64,000 nt of DNA from Nonomuraea aurantiaca (GCF_020215705.1 NZ_JAIWNB010000003.1:1-64000), one strand, 5' to 3'; shown: positions 16,010 to 24,895, numbered from the stretch's first letter. Program-made: numbers and translations. The notes: generated by a model from the sequence alone, not told the origin.

Positions 16010-16700
16010 GGTCCGTCGCTGTCCCGCTGTCCCGTCGTCCTGTCGTCTCCCTGTTCAGTCGTCCCGTCATCCCGTGGGCCAGTCAACGCGTCCGTCCCAT
16101 CGGTGGTGCGGGTCGCTGGCGCGCACGTCCGTCAGTGGGCGGGTCGGTCGGGGGCGGCTGGCCCGTCGTCCCGTTGCCCCCCTGTTCAGTCGTCCTGTCA
16201 TCCTGCCGGCCAGTCGCGTCCGTCCCATCGGTCGTGCGGGTCGCCGGCGCGCATGTTCGCTCGGTGGTGCAGGTCGCTGGCACGTACGTCCATCAGTGGG
16301 CGGGTCGGTCGGGGGCGGCGGGCCCGGCGTCGAGCCAGTCGGGGGACGGCTTCGAGACGGCGGCGACGCCGAGGTCGCCGTGGGGGGAAGCCGATCGCCG
16401 ATGGAGACATAACCGCCCCCTGGTGGTGGCGTAGCACGCTGCCGACCGTCTGTTGGTCGCGGAGCGGGTGAAGGCAACTGCGGGTGAAGGCAGCTGCGTG
16501 GGAGGGGCGGATCGGTTGGAGGGTGAGGCGAAGCCTCGGATCGGTTGCGGGTGGGTGAGGCAGCCGAGGCGGGGTGGCCTGGCTGCGGTTGGGGGGTGAG
16601 GCGAAGGCCTGGATTGGTTGTGGGGTGGGTGAAGGCAGTCGGTGGAGGCGGAGGTCAGGATCGGTCGCGGGGCTGGGGGAAGCGCCGCAACTCTTGAAAA
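16010..16700. repeat. Non-coding low-complexity tandem repeat region
   Basis: Two long copies, beginning at 16051 and 16182 (CTGTTCAGTCGTCC), share CGTCCGTCCCATCGGT and CAGTGGGCGGGTCGGTCGGG; the second has an internal partial duplication. From 16460 to 16700 shorter blocks such as GGTGAGGCGAAG and GATCGGTTG recur. Overlapping frames on both strands read as repetitive Arg/Gly/Thr/Pro and show no homology, so I see no gene between 15752 and 16717. Confidence 0.7.
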
Positions 16701-16717
16701 GCCTTCACAAGGACCGG

Positions 16718-17623
16718 TCAGGCCCCGGCGATCTCCAAGCCGATGGCCAGGATGCGCTCCAGCTCCCGCAGGTCCTCCGCAGAGGGATCGACCAGCGGAG
16801 CCCGTACGCCGCCGACCGCCAAGCCCCGCAACCGGACCCCTGCCTTGACCAGCGAGACCGCGTACCCCGGCACCCGGTCCCGTAGCTCCACCAGCGGCAG
16901 GTAGAAGTCGGTGAGCAGTCGCCGCACCAGCACCTCGTCGTCCCCGGTCACCGCCTTGTGGAAAGCCAGTGCGATCTCCGGGGCGAAGGCGAAGACGGCG
17001 CTGGAGTACAGCGTCACGCCCAGCCCTCGGTAGGCGGGGACGGTCAATTCGGCGGTGGGCAGGCCGTTGAAGAAGGTGAACTCCCGGTCCGTAGACCGCC
17101 GTACGGTCAGGATGATGCGCTGGAGCAGGTCGAAGTCGCCGAGTCCGTCCTTGAAACCGATGATCTCGGGCAGTTGGGCCAGCTCGGCCACCGCTGAGGG
17201 GGAGAAGCGGGCGGTGGCGCGGTGATAGATGATGACGGGCAGCCCACCGGCTGAAGCCACCTCACGTACGTAGCGGACCAGGCCGTCCGGGGGAGCGGTC
17301 ACCAGGTAGGGGGGCATCAGCAGCAGGCCGTCGGCTCCGTTGTCCGCCGCCGCGCGGGCGAACGCCTTGGCGGTGGGGAGCGGGCCGCCCGCGCCCGCGA
17401 AGACCGGGACCCGGCCGCCCGTGGCCCTCACCGACGTGGCCACGACCTTGGTGTAGTCGGCGACGTCGAGCGCGTTGAACTCGCCTGTGCCGCATGCGGT
17501 GAACACTCCTCCGGCTCCGGCGGCGACCCCATTGGCGACGTGCTCCGCCATCGCCTGTTCGGCTATGTCGCCGTCAGTGCCATAAGGGGTCACGGGAAAG
17601 AAGAGAACACCATCTAGCCGCAT
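16718..17623 (-). CDS. kdgD: 5-dehydro-4-deoxyglucarate dehydratase
   Basis: A 301-residue DHDPS-superfamily TIM barrel predicted to dehydrate and decarboxylate 5-dehydro-4-deoxyglucarate to alpha-ketoglutarate semialdehyde. Schiff-base Lys158 is in GFKDGLGDFD, Tyr133 in VIIYHR and the substrate loop in ACGTGEF. LFFPVTPY, FFNGLPTAELT and LYSSAVFAFAP are typical of this subgroup rather than of dihydrodipicolinate synthase. The ATG at 17623 has a GGAAGGA site. It is the last gene of the minus-strand importer/IclR group and supplies the step between the dehydratase at 4672-5928 and the aldehyde dehydrogenase at 6033-7505. A paralogue lies at 31566-32444. Confidence 0.9.
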   Translation of the reverse strand: MRLDGVLFFPVTPYGTDGDIAEQAMAEHVANGVAAGAGGVFTACGTGEFNALDVADYTKVVATSVRATGGRVPVFAGAGGPLPTAKAFARAAADNGADGLLLMPPYLVTAPPDGLVRYVREVASAGGLPVIIYHRATARFSPSAVAELAQLPEIIGFKDGLGDFDLLQRIILTVRRSTDREFTFFNGLPTAELTVPAYRGLGVTLYSSAVFAFAPEIALAFHKAVTGDDEVLVRRLLTDFYLPLVELRDRVPGYAVSLVKAGVRLRGLAVGGVRAPLVDPSAEDLRELERILAIGLEIAGA

Positions 17624-17659
17624 CAACAATCCTTCCTAGCAAGCGGATGATCAGATAAG

Positions 17660-17940
17660 CGGACGCCGATAGGCCCGAAGTGGTTGTGCGGGTGGGTGGG
17701 CCCGAGGTGGGTGTGCGGGTGGGCCCGAGGTGGGTGTGCGGGTGGGCCCGAGATGGTTGTGTAGGTGGGCCCGAAATGGGTGGATGCGGGTCAGCCGAAG
17801 TGGGCGTGCCCGAAGTGGATGTCCGGGGATGCGGGTCAGCCGAAGCGGGTGTGCCCGAAGCCGAAGCGGGTGTGCCCGAAGCCGGTGCGCGTGAGCCCGC
17901 AGCGGATGCGGATCAGCGGAGCCCGATGACCCGGAGCCGA
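17660..17940. repeat. Minisatellite between the IclR gene and kdgD
   Basis: A 23-bp unit starting GGGCCCGAGGTGGGTGTGCG recurs at 17698, 17721, 17744 and 17767 with increasing divergence. Further on, GCGGGTCAGCCGAAG and GATCAGCGGA-type units repeat up to the IclR stop; the last ones copy the IclR gene end (GATCAGCGGATGCC). There are no unique spacers and no coding signal. Confidence 0.8.
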
Positions 17941-18708
17941 TCAGCGGATGCCCTCCCGGCGAAGCGTGGCGGCCAGCTTGCGCGTGTGTCTGGTCACCGC
18001 TTCCGTGACCCGCTCGATCTCGTCGGGTGCCAAACCCGCCGGCATCGAGCAGCTGATCGCGTCCGTCGCCGGGATCCGGTAGTCGACGGCCACCGCCACG
18101 CAGGCCACGCCCGGAGTGCCCTGTTCGCGTTCGTAGGCCCAGCCCCGGGTGCGTACCTGGTCGAGTTCCCCGATCAGCTTGGCCGGATCGGTGAAGCTGT
18201 GCTCGGTGATCGGCGCCAGCGGGTCCGGCAGCAGGGCCGCGACCTCGTCGTCGGTGAGCTGGGCGAGCAGCACCTGGCCGAGCGCCGTGACGTGGGCGGG
18301 CAGCCGCCGGCCCACCCTGGGGATCACGTGGTGGGCCTCCCGCGACTCCCTGGTCGCCAGGTAGAGGACGTGGGCCTCGTCGCGGCGGGCGAAATGCGCG
18401 GTCTGGCCGGTCTCCGCGCGCAGGTCCTCCAGCGTCTCCTGGGCCAGGGGCAGCGCGGGGTCCTTGTCGAGGTACGCGGTGCCGGTCAGCAGCGCGTGCG
18501 GCCCGATGCCGAAGGCCGATCTGGCGGAGTCGGTCTCGACCCAGTTCAGCTCGACCAGGGTGCGCATCAGGGCGTGCAGGGAGCTGCGCGGAAATCCGGT
18601 GTGCTGCTGGAGCTCCGACAGTGTCAGGGTCTCGTGGGAGGCGGCCAGGGTCTCGAGGATGCGGACCGTCCGCTCGGCGGACTTGACTAGCTGGGGCTCC
18701 ATACTCAT
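17941..18708 (-). CDS. IclR-family transcriptional regulator
   Basis: A 255-residue regulator. The N-terminal winged helix (SAERTVRILETLAASHETLT, LQQHTGFPRSSLHALMRTL) is followed by the IclR ligand domain (GQTAHFARRDEAHVLYLATR, PAHVTALGQVLLAQL, GVACVAVAVDYR). Related IclR proteins control sugar-acid and aromatic catabolism. It lies between the importer genes (62 bp upstream) and kdgD on the same strand. The shared palindrome at 5938 and 21874 is the best candidate operator, which would tie the two aldarate loci together (inference). ATG 18708 is used; ATG 18702 is possible. Confidence 0.88.
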   Translation of the reverse strand: MSMEPQLVKSAERTVRILETLAASHETLTLSELQQHTGFPRSSLHALMRTLVELNWVETDSARSAFGIGPHALLTGTAYLDKDPALPLAQETLEDLRAETGQTAHFARRDEAHVLYLATRESREAHHVIPRVGRRLPAHVTALGQVLLAQLTDDEVAALLPDPLAPITEHSFTDPAKLIGELDQVRTRGWAYEREQGTPGVACVAVAVDYRIPATDAISCSMPAGLAPDEIERVTEAVTRHTRKLAATLRREGIR

Positions 18709-18769
18709 CCCATCTTGACAGAGGCTTCAGTGTGTCAGCATATGGGATTCCATCCAGATACATGGACGC

Positions 18770-19633
18770 CTAGCCCTTGATGGCGCCGCTTGTCAGGCCG
18801 CGCATGAACTGCCGCTGGAAGGCCAGGAACGCGATGATCGACGGCAGCAGCGCGAGCAGTGATGCCGCGAGCAGTACGCCGATGCCGACCTCCTCGTCGG
18901 AGCGCAGGGAGCGCAGCGCGATGGGCAGCGTCCACATGCTGGACTCGGGCGCCACGATCAGCGGGAGCAGATACTGGTCCCAGATCATGGTGAAGCCGAA
19001 GACGCCGATGACGCCGAGCGCGGGCCGGCACAGCGGCAGGATGATGCCGAAGAAGATGCGCAGCTCGCCCGCGCCGTCGATGCGCGCGGCCTCCTCCAGC
19101 TCGACCGGCACCTCTTTCATGAACTCGGTCATGACCAGGATGGAGAAGCCCCAGGCGCCCACCGGGAGGATCATGCCCGCGTACGTACCGATGAGATCGG
19201 CGTGGATGATGGGCATGTCGGCGAGCACCAGCGAGAGCGGGATCGCGATGATCTCCTCGGGCAGCATCATCGTCGCCAGCATGATCAGCATCACGAACGC
19301 CATGCCCCTGAACTTCTTGCGAGCGAGCGCGTAGGCGGCGAAGACGCTGACGAGCATCTGGAGCAGCAGCCCGAACCCGACCACCACGAACGAGTTGAAC
19401 AGGTAGTGGTAGACGTTCTTGTTGCCGGCCTGGACGAAGTTCTCCAGGGTGAAGTCGTCGGGCCAGAGCGTGAATCTGGTCGGGTCGAGCGTCTTGCTGA
19501 AGGCGCTGACCAGCAGCCCGACCAGCGGCCCGGTGAAGATGATCACCATGAAGGCGTAGACCAGCACCTTGAGGGTCGTGGCGAGAGGCCCCCGCCTGGA
19601 CTCCAGGCCGAGAGCGCTGTCGAATCTCATCAT
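18770..19633 (-). CDS. Sugar ABC importer permease (MalG-like)
   Basis: A 287-residue inner-membrane permease with six predicted helices and the EAA coupling loop EEAARIDGAGELRIFFGIIL, for contact with an ATPase encoded elsewhere. It overlaps the preceding permease by ATGA. By context the importer should bring in a uronate, aldarate or oligouronide (inference). No ATPase gene is present, as is usual for actinobacterial sugar importers served by a shared MsiK-type ATPase. Confidence 0.88.
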   Translation of the reverse strand: MMRFDSALGLESRRGPLATTLKVLVYAFMVIIFTGPLVGLLVSAFSKTLDPTRFTLWPDDFTLENFVQAGNKNVYHYLFNSFVVVGFGLLLQMLVSVFAAYALARKKFRGMAFVMLIMLATMMLPEEIIAIPLSLVLADMPIIHADLIGTYAGMILPVGAWGFSILVMTEFMKEVPVELEEAARIDGAGELRIFFGIILPLCRPALGVIGVFGFTMIWDQYLLPLIVAPESSMWTLPIALRSLRSDEEVGIGVLLAASLLALLPSIIAFLAFQRQFMRGLTSGAIKG

Positions 19634-20556
19634 GCGTTCTGCCTCCTGCGCATGACCTGGGTCAGCACCGTGAGCAGCAGGGTCACCGCGAACAGCACGA
19701 TCCCGCCGGCCGACGCGGTGCCCAGGTCACCCTTCTGGAACCCGAGCTTGTAGATCAACGTCATCAGCACTTCGGTCGATCCGTTCGGCCCGCCGTTCGT
19801 CAGCACGTACACCTCGACGAAGACGCGTATGCCGCGGATGGCGGCGAGGGTGAACAGGATCCAGAACACCGGGCGCAGCGCGGGCAGCGTGATGTGCCGC
19901 AGCCGGTGCCAGGTGGTGGCCCCGTCGACGGCGGCGGCCTCGTACAGCGTGCGGTCCACGCCGACCAGGCCGGCCAGGAAGATCATCATGTCGTACGGCG
20001 TGCCGCGCCAGATGCTCATGCCCATGATCGACAGCAGCGAGGAGTGCTCGCTGGCCAGGAAGGGCTGCGGATCCAGGGAGATCCAGCCGAGAATGGTGTT
20101 GATCATGCCACTGTCGGCGGGGTGATACATGATCCGCCAGACCTCGGCCACCGCCGCCATCGTGGTCACCACCGGCAGGAACGCCGCGGTCCTGATGAAC
20201 CACAGGTAGCGTGCCGGACCTTCGATGAGCAGCGCGAACAGCAGGCCGAGGACGAGCGAGCCCGCGGTCGTGCCCAGGGCCAGCACGATGCTGTGCCAGA
20301 TGGCCGAGACGAAGGCGTCGTCGGTCATGATCGTGGCGTAGTTGTCGAGGCCCACCCATCGATCACCGACGTAGCGGACCTCGAAGAAGCTCATCCGCAG
20401 GCCCTCGAACATGGGGATGAACTTGAAGAACAGAAACAGCAGCAAGGCCGGCGACAGGAACGCCCACGCGATGAGAGTCCCCCGCCGCCGCATCCGCTTG
20501 GGACGGCGGCGGGGGGTCTCCGTGCGGCTCCGCGCCTGGGTGAGCGTGGGGGTCAT
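19630..20556 (-). CDS. Sugar ABC importer permease (MalF-like)
   Basis: A 308-residue permease with a basic N-terminus, six hydrophobic segments and the EAA loop YEAAAVDGATTWHRLRHITL. ATG 20556 overlaps the stop of the binding-protein gene (ATGA). It pairs with the permease at 18770-19633. Confidence 0.88.
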   Translation of the reverse strand: MTPTLTQARSRTETPRRRPKRMRRRGTLIAWAFLSPALLLFLFFKFIPMFEGLRMSFFEVRYVGDRWVGLDNYATIMTDDAFVSAIWHSIVLALGTTAGSLVLGLLFALLIEGPARYLWFIRTAAFLPVVTTMAAVAEVWRIMYHPADSGMINTILGWISLDPQPFLASEHSSLLSIMGMSIWRGTPYDMMIFLAGLVGVDRTLYEAAAVDGATTWHRLRHITLPALRPVFWILFTLAAIRGIRVFVEVYVLTNGGPNGSTEVLMTLIYKLGFQKGDLGTASAGGIVLFAVTLLLTVLTQVMRRRQNA

Positions 20557-21860
20557 GATGCTTTCTGGGTCTGCAGTTCCTGGGTGAGCTTGGTGCTCAA
20601 GGTGTCCATCGCCGTCTTGACGTTGGCTGAGCAGTCGGCCCACACCGTGTTGATGGAGTCGGCGGAGTCCTGGCGGATCGGCGCCCAGTTCGGCACCGGC
20701 GGCGCGTAGACGGCGTTGGCGTACGCCTCCTGGAACACCTTCCAGCGCGGATCCTGGCGTTCGGCGGCCATGTCGACCTGGGAGTTGACGGGCAGGCGGA
20801 CGATGGCGCCGTTGGCGTCCTTGTTCATGCCGATGCGCTGGCCGTCGGGGGAGACCGCGAACTCGGCGAACTTCTTCTGGCCCTCGACGTTGTCGGAACC
20901 GGCCATCATGTAGACGTTCTCGCCCTCACCGAGGGTGCCGGGGCCGCCCGACGGGCCCTTGGGCACCGGTACGACCTCGATCTTGTCGGTCCCGATGCTC
21001 TTGACGAACCTGGCGAGCACGTACGGACCGACCAGGTAGATGCCGCCCTGCCCCTTCTCGAACACCTCGTGCGTGACGGTCGTGTCGTTGCTGACGGCGC
21101 CCGGGTTGACGGTCTTGGCCTTGCAGAACTGGTCCTGGAGGTACTGGACCGCCTCCACGGTCTTGGGGTCGTTCACGACGGGGCTGAACTTGCCGCCGCC
21201 GTTGGCCTTCACGAAGTCGCCGCCGTTGGCGTAGATCAGCGAGGAGGCGTACCAGGAGGCGTAGCCACGCTTGGTGCCCGCCGGGATCACGAAGCCGGCC
21301 GTGTCCTTCTGGCCGTTGCCGTCCGGGTCCTTGTCGGTGAAGGCCGCGGCCAGCTTGGCCAGGTCGTCCCAGGTCTTGGGCGGCTCCATGCCGACCTTCT
21401 CCCGCCAGTCCTTGCGGATGATCAGGGCGAAGGCCTGGGCGGAGAACGGCGTGCCGTAGTACTTGCCGTCGGAGCCCTGGGCGGCCTTCCATGCCTGCTC
21501 CGACACCTTGTCGGCGCCGGCCAGCTTGGCCTTGTCGACCTCCTGCAGCCAGCCCTGCGTGTGCATGTTGCCGAGTTGGGCCGTGTCGTTGATGACGATG
21601 TCAGGTAGCTTCTTCTGAGCTGCCTGCTGTTGAAGCTTCGTCTCGAAGTCATCGAAGAGTGCGACGACTTTCGTCTTGATACCGCTGGCCTTCGTGAACG
21701 CGTCGGCCAGTTTCACAGCCGTTTTGGCGGAGTCGGAATCGGGCGCCTGCCTGATCCAGATCTCCAACGCGTCATCCGAACTTGATCCCCCGGAGCCGCA
21801 GCCTGTCAGCGTTACGGCCAGGGCCGTCGCAATCGCGGCCCCGAGCAGCTGGCGTGACAT
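20553..21860 (-). CDS. Sugar-binding lipoprotein of ABC importer
   Basis: A 435-residue extracellular solute-binding protein (family 1). The lipobox is LTGC with Cys21; the mature part starts with a Gly/Ser linker and EIWIRQAPDSDS. It is first in the operon with the two permeases, IclR and kdgD. The ATG at 21860 has a GGGAGGCGG ribosome site, and a 16-bp operator lies directly upstream. Ligand likely a uronic or aldaric acid or oligosaccharide, inferred from the neighbouring uronate dehydrogenase. Confidence 0.9.
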   Translation of the reverse strand: MSRQLLGAAIATALAVTLTGCGSGGSSSDDALEIWIRQAPDSDSAKTAVKLADAFTKASGIKTKVVALFDDFETKLQQQAAQKKLPDIVINDTAQLGNMHTQGWLQEVDKAKLAGADKVSEQAWKAAQGSDGKYYGTPFSAQAFALIIRKDWREKVGMEPPKTWDDLAKLAAAFTDKDPDGNGQKDTAGFVIPAGTKRGYASWYASSLIYANGGDFVKANGGGKFSPVVNDPKTVEAVQYLQDQFCKAKTVNPGAVSNDTTVTHEVFEKGQGGIYLVGPYVLARFVKSIGTDKIEVVPVPKGPSGGPGTLGEGENVYMMAGSDNVEGQKKFAEFAVSPDGQRIGMNKDANGAIVRLPVNSQVDMAAERQDPRWKVFQEAYANAVYAPPVPNWAPIRQDSADSINTVWADCSANVKTAMDTLSTKLTQELQTQKAS

Positions 21861-21873
21861 CAGACCGCCTCCC

Positions 21874-21889
21874 GTTCACATATGTGGAC
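21874..21889. promoter_or_regulatory. Palindromic operator in the importer leader
   Basis: GTTCACATATGTGGAC is a near-perfect palindrome (one mismatched pair) and matches 15 of 16 bases of the site at 5938-5953. The adjacent GCGACA-type element is also shared between the two leaders. It lies between the predicted promoter and the ribosome site of the binding-protein gene. Confidence 0.65.
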
Positions 21890-21921
21890 ACCTGTCGCAG
21901 ACGTGGAGCCTGTCCGTGTGA

Positions 21922-21950
21922 ACGTAACGAGTGACATAGGTCACGGTCAA
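21922..21950 (-). promoter_or_regulatory. Predicted promoter of the importer operon
   Basis: On the minus strand TTGACC (21950-21945) and TTACGT (21927-21922) are spaced 17 bp. The arrangement (promoter, then 16-bp operator, then gene) mirrors the glucarate dehydratase leader. Confidence 0.5.
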
Positions 21951-21990
21951 TATTCAGGAATGTGAATTTGGACCAGGGTTGTGTACAACA

Positions 21991-22794
21991 ATGAGCCCTA
22001 TGCGCATTCTCATGACCGGCGCCGCCGGCAAGGTCGGTACGCTGCTCCGCCCCCGCCTCGCCCGTGACGGCCGCACGCTGCGCCTATCCGACCTTTATCC
22101 GCTGGAGACCGCGCCCGGCGAGGAGATGGTGACGGCCGATCTCGTCGACGAGGCGGCCATGGCCGAGGCGATGAAGGGCGTCGACGCGGTGATCCACCTG
22201 GGCGGCCAGAGCCGGGAGCATCCGTGGGCCGACATCGTACGGGCCAACATGGACGGCATGCACGTCCTGCTCGAAGCCGCCCGGCGGGAGGGCGTCGAGC
22301 ACCTCGTGCTCATGGGCAGCCACCACGCGGCCGGCTTCCACACCCGCCCGGCCGATGGCGCGGAGCTGCCCGACTACGCCTTCCCCCGGCCCGACACCTT
22401 CTACGGCGTGAGCAAGGTCGTCATGGAGGCCCTCGGCAGCCTCTATCACGACAGGTTCGGCATGAACGTGACCGTGATCCGGCTGGGCACCTGCAACGAG
22501 GCCTCGGGCGACACGCGCGGCCTGGCCACCTGGACCTCCCCTGACGACCTCGCCCGCCTGGTGGAGGCCGCGCTGACCGCGCCCGGCTACCACGTCGTCT
22601 GGGGCGTCTCCGACAACGCGCGCCGCTGGTGGTCGCTGGAGGAGGCCCGGTCGATCGGATACGTCTCGCGGGACGACTCGGAGGGCCAGGCCGCCGCGCT
22701 GATCGCCGAGCAGGGTGAGCCCGATCTGAGCGAGCCGCTGCACGACCGCGCGGGCGGCGTCTTCACGCTGAGGGACCTCGGAGGCAAGTGGTAG
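21991..22794 (+). CDS. udh: Uronate dehydrogenase-like NAD-dependent SDR
   Basis: About 267 residues of extended short-chain dehydrogenase fold, predicted to oxidise D-glucuronate or D-galacturonate to the aldarolactone with NAD+. The Rossmann motif is TGAAGKVG; the catalytic triad is Ser110, Tyr138 and Lys142 (FYGVSK). HLGGQSREHPWADI, LGTCNEASGDTRGLATW, SPDDLARLVEAAL and VVWGVSDNARRWW align well with bacterial uronate dehydrogenases. It is divergent from the importer operon. The start may be ATG 21991 or 22000. The product would feed the dehydratase at 4672-5928. Confidence 0.82.
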   Translation: MSPMRILMTGAAGKVGTLLRPRLARDGRTLRLSDLYPLETAPGEEMVTADLVDEAAMAEAMKGVDAVIHLGGQSREHPWADIVRANMDGMHVLLEAARREGVEHLVLMGSHHAAGFHTRPADGAELPDYAFPRPDTFYGVSKVVMEALGSLYHDRFGMNVTVIRLGTCNEASGDTRGLATWTSPDDLARLVEAALTAPGYHVVWGVSDNARRWWSLEEARSIGYVSRDDSEGQAAALIAEQGEPDLSEPLHDRAGGVFTLRDLGGKW

Positions 22795-22830
22795 GACGTT
22801 TCCCCAGCGTGACGCCCCCACGGAGTGCGG

Positions 22831-22844
22831 TGCAACCGGTTGTA
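22831..22844. promoter_or_regulatory. LacI-type operator upstream of the second importer operon
   Basis: TGCAACCGGTTGTA is a palindrome with the CG centre of LacI-family operators. It shares CAACCGGTTG with the site at 33362-33373 next to the LacI gene. It lies about 110 bp before the -35 of the promoter at 22951, so it may work through looping or on an unseen promoter. Confidence 0.6.
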
Positions 22845-22950
22845 TTCATCCACAAGACATTCATCCGACCCTTTCCTCTCGACCATCGATTGACCTGGTA
22901 CGGCATAGATCACGATATATCGATAACGTCTATGTAACGTCTGCAAAGGG

Positions 22951-22978
22951 TTGACGAAACTTTTGGCACCCCTATAGG
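22951..22978 (+). promoter_or_regulatory. Predicted promoter of the second importer operon
   Basis: TTGACG and TATAGG are separated by 16 bp, 55 bp before the first gene. Just upstream is the inverted pair CATAGA (22904) / TCTATG (22929) enclosing CGATATATCG, another possible regulator site. Confidence 0.55.
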
Positions 22979-23033
22979 AAGGCGCTATCCGATCCCGCCG
23001 AGCCGGGCAAGCCCTGATACGAGGGGTGCATGA

Positions 23034-24008
23034 ATGTCTGTAACCCCGGACAGCGCGGTTGCGACCGTGCCACCACGCGCGCAACCGCCCGGTGGGCGTC
23101 GCCGCATCTCACGCGTTAACGCTCACAAACGGCGTGAGGCCCGCACGGCCTACGTCTTCCTCGCCCCATGGTTCATCGGCCTGTTCGTGATCACGGTCGG
23201 CCCGATCCTGGCGTCGCTGTACTTGTCGTTCACCGACTACAACCTGCTCGAAGCGGCCAAGTGGGTGGGGTGGGACAACTACAGCAAGCTCTTCACCGTC
23301 GACACGCGGTTCCTCACCTCGCTGAAGGTGACCACGATCTACGTGGTCGTGTCGGTGCCCTTGCAGCTGGCCTTCGCGCTCGGGCTGGCCCTGGCGCTCG
23401 ATCGCGGGCTGCGGGGTCTGTCGTTCTACCGTTCGATCTACTACCTGCCCTCCCTGCTGGGTGGCAGCGTGGCGATCGCCATTCTCTGGCGCAAGCTCTT
23501 CGGTAGCGACGGCCTGGTCAACGCCTTGCTGGACGTCTTCGGCATTCAGGGCGCGGGCTGGGTCTCCGACCCCGACACCGCGCTGGGGACGTTGATCCTC
23601 CTGCACGTGTGGACGTTCGGCGCGCCCATGGTGATCTTCCTGGCGGGGCTGCGGCAGATTCCGCAGAGCTATTACGAGGCGGCCCAGGTGGACGGGGCCG
23701 GCAAGCTCCGCCAGTTCCGCTCGATCACGCTGCCCCTGCTGACGCCGATCATCTTCTTCAACCTCGTACTCGAAGTGATCAAGTCGTTCCAGTCCTTCAC
23801 CCAGTCGTTCATCGTCAGCAGCGGCACCGGCGGACCGGTCGACTCGACGCTCTTCTACACGCTCTACCTGTATCTGAAGGGCTTCAAGAGTTACGAGATG
23901 GGCTACGCGGCCGCCATGGCCTGGGTCCTCCTGCTCATCATCGCCGGCCTGACCGGCGTGAATTTCCTCGCGTCGAAGTATTGGGTCTTCTATGGCGACA
24001 CGAAGTAA
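23034..24008 (+). CDS. Sugar ABC importer permease (MalF-like), second system
   Basis: A 324-residue permease: about 40 polar residues, then six helices and the EAA loop YEAAQVDGAGKLRQFRSITL. It is first in a plus-strand operon with another permease, binding protein, Gfo/Idh oxidoreductase and hydrolase. The gene lies downstream of a LacI-type operator. Confidence 0.88.
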   Translation: MSVTPDSAVATVPPRAQPPGGRRRISRVNAHKRREARTAYVFLAPWFIGLFVITVGPILASLYLSFTDYNLLEAAKWVGWDNYSKLFTVDTRFLTSLKVTTIYVVVSVPLQLAFALGLALALDRGLRGLSFYRSIYYLPSLLGGSVAIAILWRKLFGSDGLVNALLDVFGIQGAGWVSDPDTALGTLILLHVWTFGAPMVIFLAGLRQIPQSYYEAAQVDGAGKLRQFRSITLPLLTPIIFFNLVLEVIKSFQSFTQSFIVSSGTGGPVDSTLFYTLYLYLKGFKSYEMGYAAAMAWVLLLIIAGLTGVNFLASKYWVFYGDTK

Positions 24009-24861
24009 GCCGCTTCCGCTGCTGTTCCGCCCGCTCCCTCGCGGCAGCCGCGTCCTCAAGCACATCCTGCTGATCGCGTTCGGCCTGGTGATGCTCTATC
24101 CGCTGCTCTGGATGGTGTCCAGCTCGCTGAAGCCGGAGGACCTGATCTTCCGCGAGCCCGGCCTGTGGCCGAGCACCTTCACGCTGGAGAACTACAGCGA
24201 GGGCTGGACCGCGCTCAAGCACTCCTTCGGCTACTACCTGTGGAACTCCGCCGTCCTTACGGGCTTGACCGTGGTGGCGAATCTGGTCGCCTGCTCGCTG
24301 GCCGCGTACGCGTTCGCCCGGCTGGACTTCCCGCTGAAGAAGCTCTGGTTCGCGGTCATGCTCGGCTCGATCATGCTGCCGTACCACGTGACGGTCGTGC
24401 CGCAGTACATCGTGTTCTCCAAGCTCGACTGGATCAACACGATCTGGCCGCTGATCGTGCCCAAGTTCCTGGCCACGGACGCGTTCTTCATCTTCCTGAT
24501 GGTGCAGTTCATCCGGACCCTGCCGAGGGAGCTGGACGAGGCCGCGGCCATCGACGGCGCGGGTTACTGGCGGGTCTTCCTCCAGGTGATCCTTCCGCTC
24601 TGCACCCCGGCGCTCGCGACGACCGGCATCTTCACTTTTATCTGGACGTGGAACGACTTCTTCAGTCAGAACCTTTACCTGACAAACTCGGACAATCTCA
24701 CAGTGGCCGTTGCACTCCGCTCCTTCCTAGACTCCAGTGGCGAGTCGTCGTGGGGCCCCATGTTCGCGATGTCGATCGTGTCATTGGGGCCGATCTTCGG
24801 CTTCTTCCTTGCCGGTCAGAAATATCTGATTCGTGGTGTAGCGACCACCGGACTGAAGTAA
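23992..24861 (+). CDS. Sugar ABC importer permease (MalG-like), second system
   Basis: A 289-residue permease with six helices and EAA loop DEAAAIDGAGYWRVFLQVIL. It overlaps the previous gene by 17 bp, so it is translated with it. No ATPase is encoded nearby. Confidence 0.88.
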   Translation: MATRSKPLPLLFRPLPRGSRVLKHILLIAFGLVMLYPLLWMVSSSLKPEDLIFREPGLWPSTFTLENYSEGWTALKHSFGYYLWNSAVLTGLTVVANLVACSLAAYAFARLDFPLKKLWFAVMLGSIMLPYHVTVVPQYIVFSKLDWINTIWPLIVPKFLATDAFFIFLMVQFIRTLPRELDEAAAIDGAGYWRVFLQVILPLCTPALATTGIFTFIWTWNDFFSQNLYLTNSDNLTVAVALRSFLDSSGESSWGPMFAMSIVSLGPIFGFFLAGQKYLIRGVATTGLK

Positions 24862-24895
24862 CACCCCCCGCAACTCTTCACCAGGAGGTAGAGCT

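Noticed and set aside
15856-16434. Overlapping open frames on both strands between proline dehydrogenase and kdgD
   Set aside because: All read as repeats of the underlying DNA and lack homology or a convincing ribosome site.
17698-17790. Possible CRISPR array (23-bp repeats)
   Set aside because: Units are directly adjacent without unique spacers and no cas gene is near, so it is a minisatellite.
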